DNA of 64,000 nt. It comes from an uncultured Bacteroidota bacterium (lineage in GTDB: Bacteria > Bacteroidota > Bacteroidia > NS11-12g > UBA9320). Position numbers and translations under genes: made by a program. Positions 62,318-64,000 of this stretch are shown here, one piece after another. The notes below the pieces were generated by a model, which did not search any database, was not told where the DNA came from, and saw only the letters and a program-made list of their open reading frames with translations. Where the stretch lies: contig CAKZLB010000016.1 of assembly GCA_937124965.1 (NCBI GenBank), positions 150,712 to 214,711 of the forward strand, read 5' to 3'. Each line of letters begins with the position of its first letter. The stretch's first letter is position 1.

Positions 62318-63271
62318 CTATTTTACGTCGGATACGTGTTGCTTGACCCAAGATTTTCCCCATTCTTCGATTTCCTGATTATTCCATAATTCTGGATAAA
62401 AAATTCTTTTTTGAAATCTTGGAGGTAAGTACTTCTGCCAGTTAGTTCCTCCTGTAGCTGCAATGTCAACAGGGTTTCTTTGCAAGTAAACCACTGCTGT
62501 TTTGTAATGAGCAAGAGGCCAATTAACATTTACATTTAAATCTAAATTTTTCAATGCTTGGATTAATGATTCATCTTGCTGGTCTTCTTTTGGTAACTGC
62601 TTATATCGTGACCAGATATTTGAGTTTTTATAATCTACAGCCATTTGAATTAGTTCAGCATTATACTTTAATTCAAACTGCTTAAGTGTTAAGGTTTTTT
62701 CACCTGTGGCAAGAACAGTTGCTCCCGCTTGCCAATAAATAAAGCGATACATATCTTCAATGTCAGCGCTTCGGTCAAACTGATTTCGATGATCTTTGTC
62801 TACAAGATTGATGAAATCTGTAGAAGCGATTTCGATCATACGATATTGTGCTGATTGAAACCCTGAAGCTGGCAGCAACGCCATTCTAAACTCAAGAAAC
62901 TGTTTCTGGTTCATACCTTCACTCATTACTGTAAATGAGTCGGTTAAGATGATAAAGTACCGATTGATTCGTCTGATTTTTTCAAGCAAATAGGATTTAC
63001 TTATGCTTGTTTCCTCCGCCATCTGCTTCATTTCGTGAAGAATCATTTTAAAGTACAACTCGGTTATCTGGTGGTACATTATAAAGATGTTCTCGTCTGG
63101 AATGTCTGTTTTCGGTTTTTGAAGCGTTAGCAGAGTGTCGAGATGAACATAGTCCCAGTAGGGAACATAGTTTTCGTACAATCTGCCTTCAAGGTATGAG
63201 GCTAAATCTTGCCCCATTGATTTGTATTTAATCTCGAGTTTCTCGATTAATTTTTGAATCGTTGAATCCAT
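62318..63271 (-). CDS. kynA: Tryptophan 2,3-dioxygenase
   Basis: This 317-residue heme enzyme opens the indole ring of tryptophan to give N-formylkynurenine. Signatures: YVPYWDYVHLDTLLTLQKPK near residue 34, IMYHQITELYFKMILHEM near residue 64, MSEGMNQKQFLEFRMALLP near residue 117 and ASGFQSAQYRMIEI near residue 136, plus FIYWQAGATVLATGEKTLT around residue 192. These match the all-helical TDO family rather than IDO. kmo lies at 22963-24309, so the organism has at least two steps of the kynurenine route. The upstream rfbC gene ends 3 nt before its ATG. Confidence 0.93.
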   Translation of the reverse strand: MDSTIQKLIEKLEIKYKSMGQDLASYLEGRLYENYVPYWDYVHLDTLLTLQKPKTDIPDENIFIMYHQITELYFKMILHEMKQMAEETSISKSYLLEKIRRINRYFIILTDSFTVMSEGMNQKQFLEFRMALLPASGFQSAQYRMIEIASTDFINLVDKDHRNQFDRSADIEDMYRFIYWQAGATVLATGEKTLTLKQFELKYNAELIQMAVDYKNSNIWSRYKQLPKEDQQDESLIQALKNLDLNVNVNWPLAHYKTAVVYLQRNPVDIAATGGTNWQKYLPPRFQKRIFYPELWNNQEIEEWGKSWVKQHVSDVK

Positions 63272-63274
63272 GCT

Positions 63275-63820
63275 TTATTTAAACGGTGTTTTAAATTCTA
63301 CGAATGGTACATATACCTTGTCTTTTTCTGATAGCAAAACATCATTCAATTCCCATTCAATATTTAATGCAGAATCGTTATACATAATTCCATCTTCAGA
63401 ACTAGGCAAATAAAAGTTTGTGCATTTGTAACTAAAAATTGTTTGATCTTCCAATGTGCAGAATCCATGAGCGAAGCCTGGTGGCACCCAAAACATTTTT
63501 TTATTTTCTGCAGATAGAATTATGCTATATGACAAACCATAGGTTGGGCTCGACTTTCGGATATCCACAATGACATCTTGCACACTCCCGCTAATAACAC
63601 GTACTAACTTACCTTGGTCGTGAGGAGGTTTTTGAAAATGCAATCCTCTTAAAACGCCTTTATTTGATAACGATTGATTATCTTGGACGAACGTAAGTTT
63701 TAATCCTGCTTCGATAAATTGCTTTTCGTTATAACTTTCAAAAAAGTATCCTCGGTGGTCTCCAAAAACATTGGGTTCAATAATTTTAGGGCCTTCTATG
63801 TTAATATCAGTAAATTTCAA
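63275..63820 (-). CDS. rfbC: dTDP-4-dehydrorhamnose 3,5-epimerase
   Basis: This 181-residue cupin-type enzyme makes dTDP-4-dehydro-L-rhamnose for cell-surface polysaccharides. Motifs: PNVFGDHRGYFFESYN near residue 17, VLRGLHFQKPPHDQGKLVRV near residue 56, VDIRKSSPTYG near residue 86, and FWVPPGFAHGFCTLED near residue 110, with the catalytic His in RGLHFQ. The start codon is TTG (LKFTDINIEG, read as M). No rfbA, rfbB or rfbD gene lies in the window. The gap to kynA is 3 nt, so the genes are probably co-transcribed. Confidence 0.93.
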   Translation of the reverse strand: MKFTDINIEGPKIIEPNVFGDHRGYFFESYNEKQFIEAGLKLTFVQDNQSLSNKGVLRGLHFQKPPHDQGKLVRVISGSVQDVIVDIRKSSPTYGLSYSIILSAENKKMFWVPPGFAHGFCTLEDQTIFSYKCTNFYLPSSEDGIMYNDSALNIEWELNDVLLSEKDKVYVPFVEFKTPFK

Positions 63821-63911
63821 TGTATCTTTTGTTGCTGCAAATTTGTAAAACTTTTATTGATAATGTTGATAACAATGAAGGAAATTAACGAAATCAACTT
63901 TTAGCTAAAAG

Positions 63912-63919
63912 TACTTTTG
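63912..63919 (+). promoter_or_regulatory. Candidate -7 box for the UvrD/PcrA-like helicase gene
   Basis: TACTTTTG, a perfect TAnnTTTG match, lies only 4 nt before the ATG at 63924. If used, transcription would begin at or near the start codon. No -33 TTTG is seen at the expected distance. Confidence 0.4.
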
Positions 63920-63923
63920 AAAT

Positions 63924-64000
63924 ATGAATGATCTGTCAAATGCCGACTATTTGAAAGGGTTGAACGACCCTCAACGAGAAGCAGTAGTGCAAACGAAAGG
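63924..64000 (+). CDS. UvrD/PcrA-type DNA helicase (5' end only)
   Basis: The first 25 codons are present, running off the right edge. The segment LNDPQREAVV matches the Q-motif of superfamily 1A helicases (UvrD, PcrA, Rep), in which the Gln contacts ATP. It is divergent from rfbC. The Walker A motif would follow outside the window, so the exact family member is not decided. Confidence 0.7.
   Translation, partial: MNDLSNADYLKGLNDPQREAVVQTK

Overview
The window comes from an AT-rich Bacteroidota genome, most likely Flavobacteriales-like. Four things point there: type IX secretion (T9SS) style C-terminal sorting domains, the DUF1800/DUF1501 pair, a kynurenine pathway, and many TAnnTTTG promoter boxes, which are the Bacteroidota -7 element. 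Near-cognate TTG and GTG starts are common. No insertion sequence, phage, CRISPR array or rRNA gene was seen.

Layout. (1) Positions 1-10951, minus strand, hold one giant secreted protein of at least 3650 residues. It runs off the left edge. Its N-terminal half is an array of about ten PPC-like beta-sandwich modules with jelly-roll domains among them. The part nearest the left edge is a tandem array of about 16 copies of a 77-residue Ig-like repeat with two conserved cysteines. (2) 11.0-16.3 kb: AlkD-type repair protein, a 43-residue lipoprotein, a divergent DUF368 (PopT-type) flippase gene overlapping aroE, then a membrane-anchored FMN glutamate-synthase-like enzyme overlapping a PH-like membrane protein. 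(3) 16.3-26.1 kb, minus strand: rmuC, an FAD reductase, an O-antigen ligase/Wzz/Wzx group ending in kynurenine 3-monooxygenase, and a TPR/transglutaminase-like protein. (4) 26.2-37.1 kb, plus strand: M1 aminopeptidase, metK, glmS with three tightly packed cell-envelope genes, acyl-CoA dehydrogenase, rpsU, a XerC-type recombinase and a short HPF. (5) 37.1-50.3 kb: a conserved translation/transcription block of four tRNAs, tuf, tRNA-Trp, secE, nusG, rplK, rplA, rplJ, rplL, rpoB and rpoC. It has a consensus promoter in front, strong internal hairpins after tuf and before rpoB, and a clear terminator. (6) 50.3-56.7 kb: DUF3467, DUF937, the DUF1800/DUF1501 pair, a MauE/DoxX-thioredoxin fusion and two small unknowns. 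(7) 56.7-64 kb: gcvP, a lipoprotein, a chromate-transporter family protein, a carboxypeptidase-regulatory-like protein, tryptophan 2,3-dioxygenase, rfbC, and the start of a UvrD/PcrA helicase.

Working together. tdo and kmo form part of tryptophan-to-kynurenine catabolism, and each lies 3 bp from a polysaccharide gene. glmS, the SanA-like protein and the L,D-transpeptidase-like protein form a cell-envelope operon. At least two proteins carry visible T9SS-like sorting domains, and the giant protein is a likely third client. The least characterised parts are the giant repeat protein, the DUF1800/DUF1501/MauE-thioredoxin neighbourhood, the small lipoprotein, and the long hairpin between tuf and tRNA-Trp.
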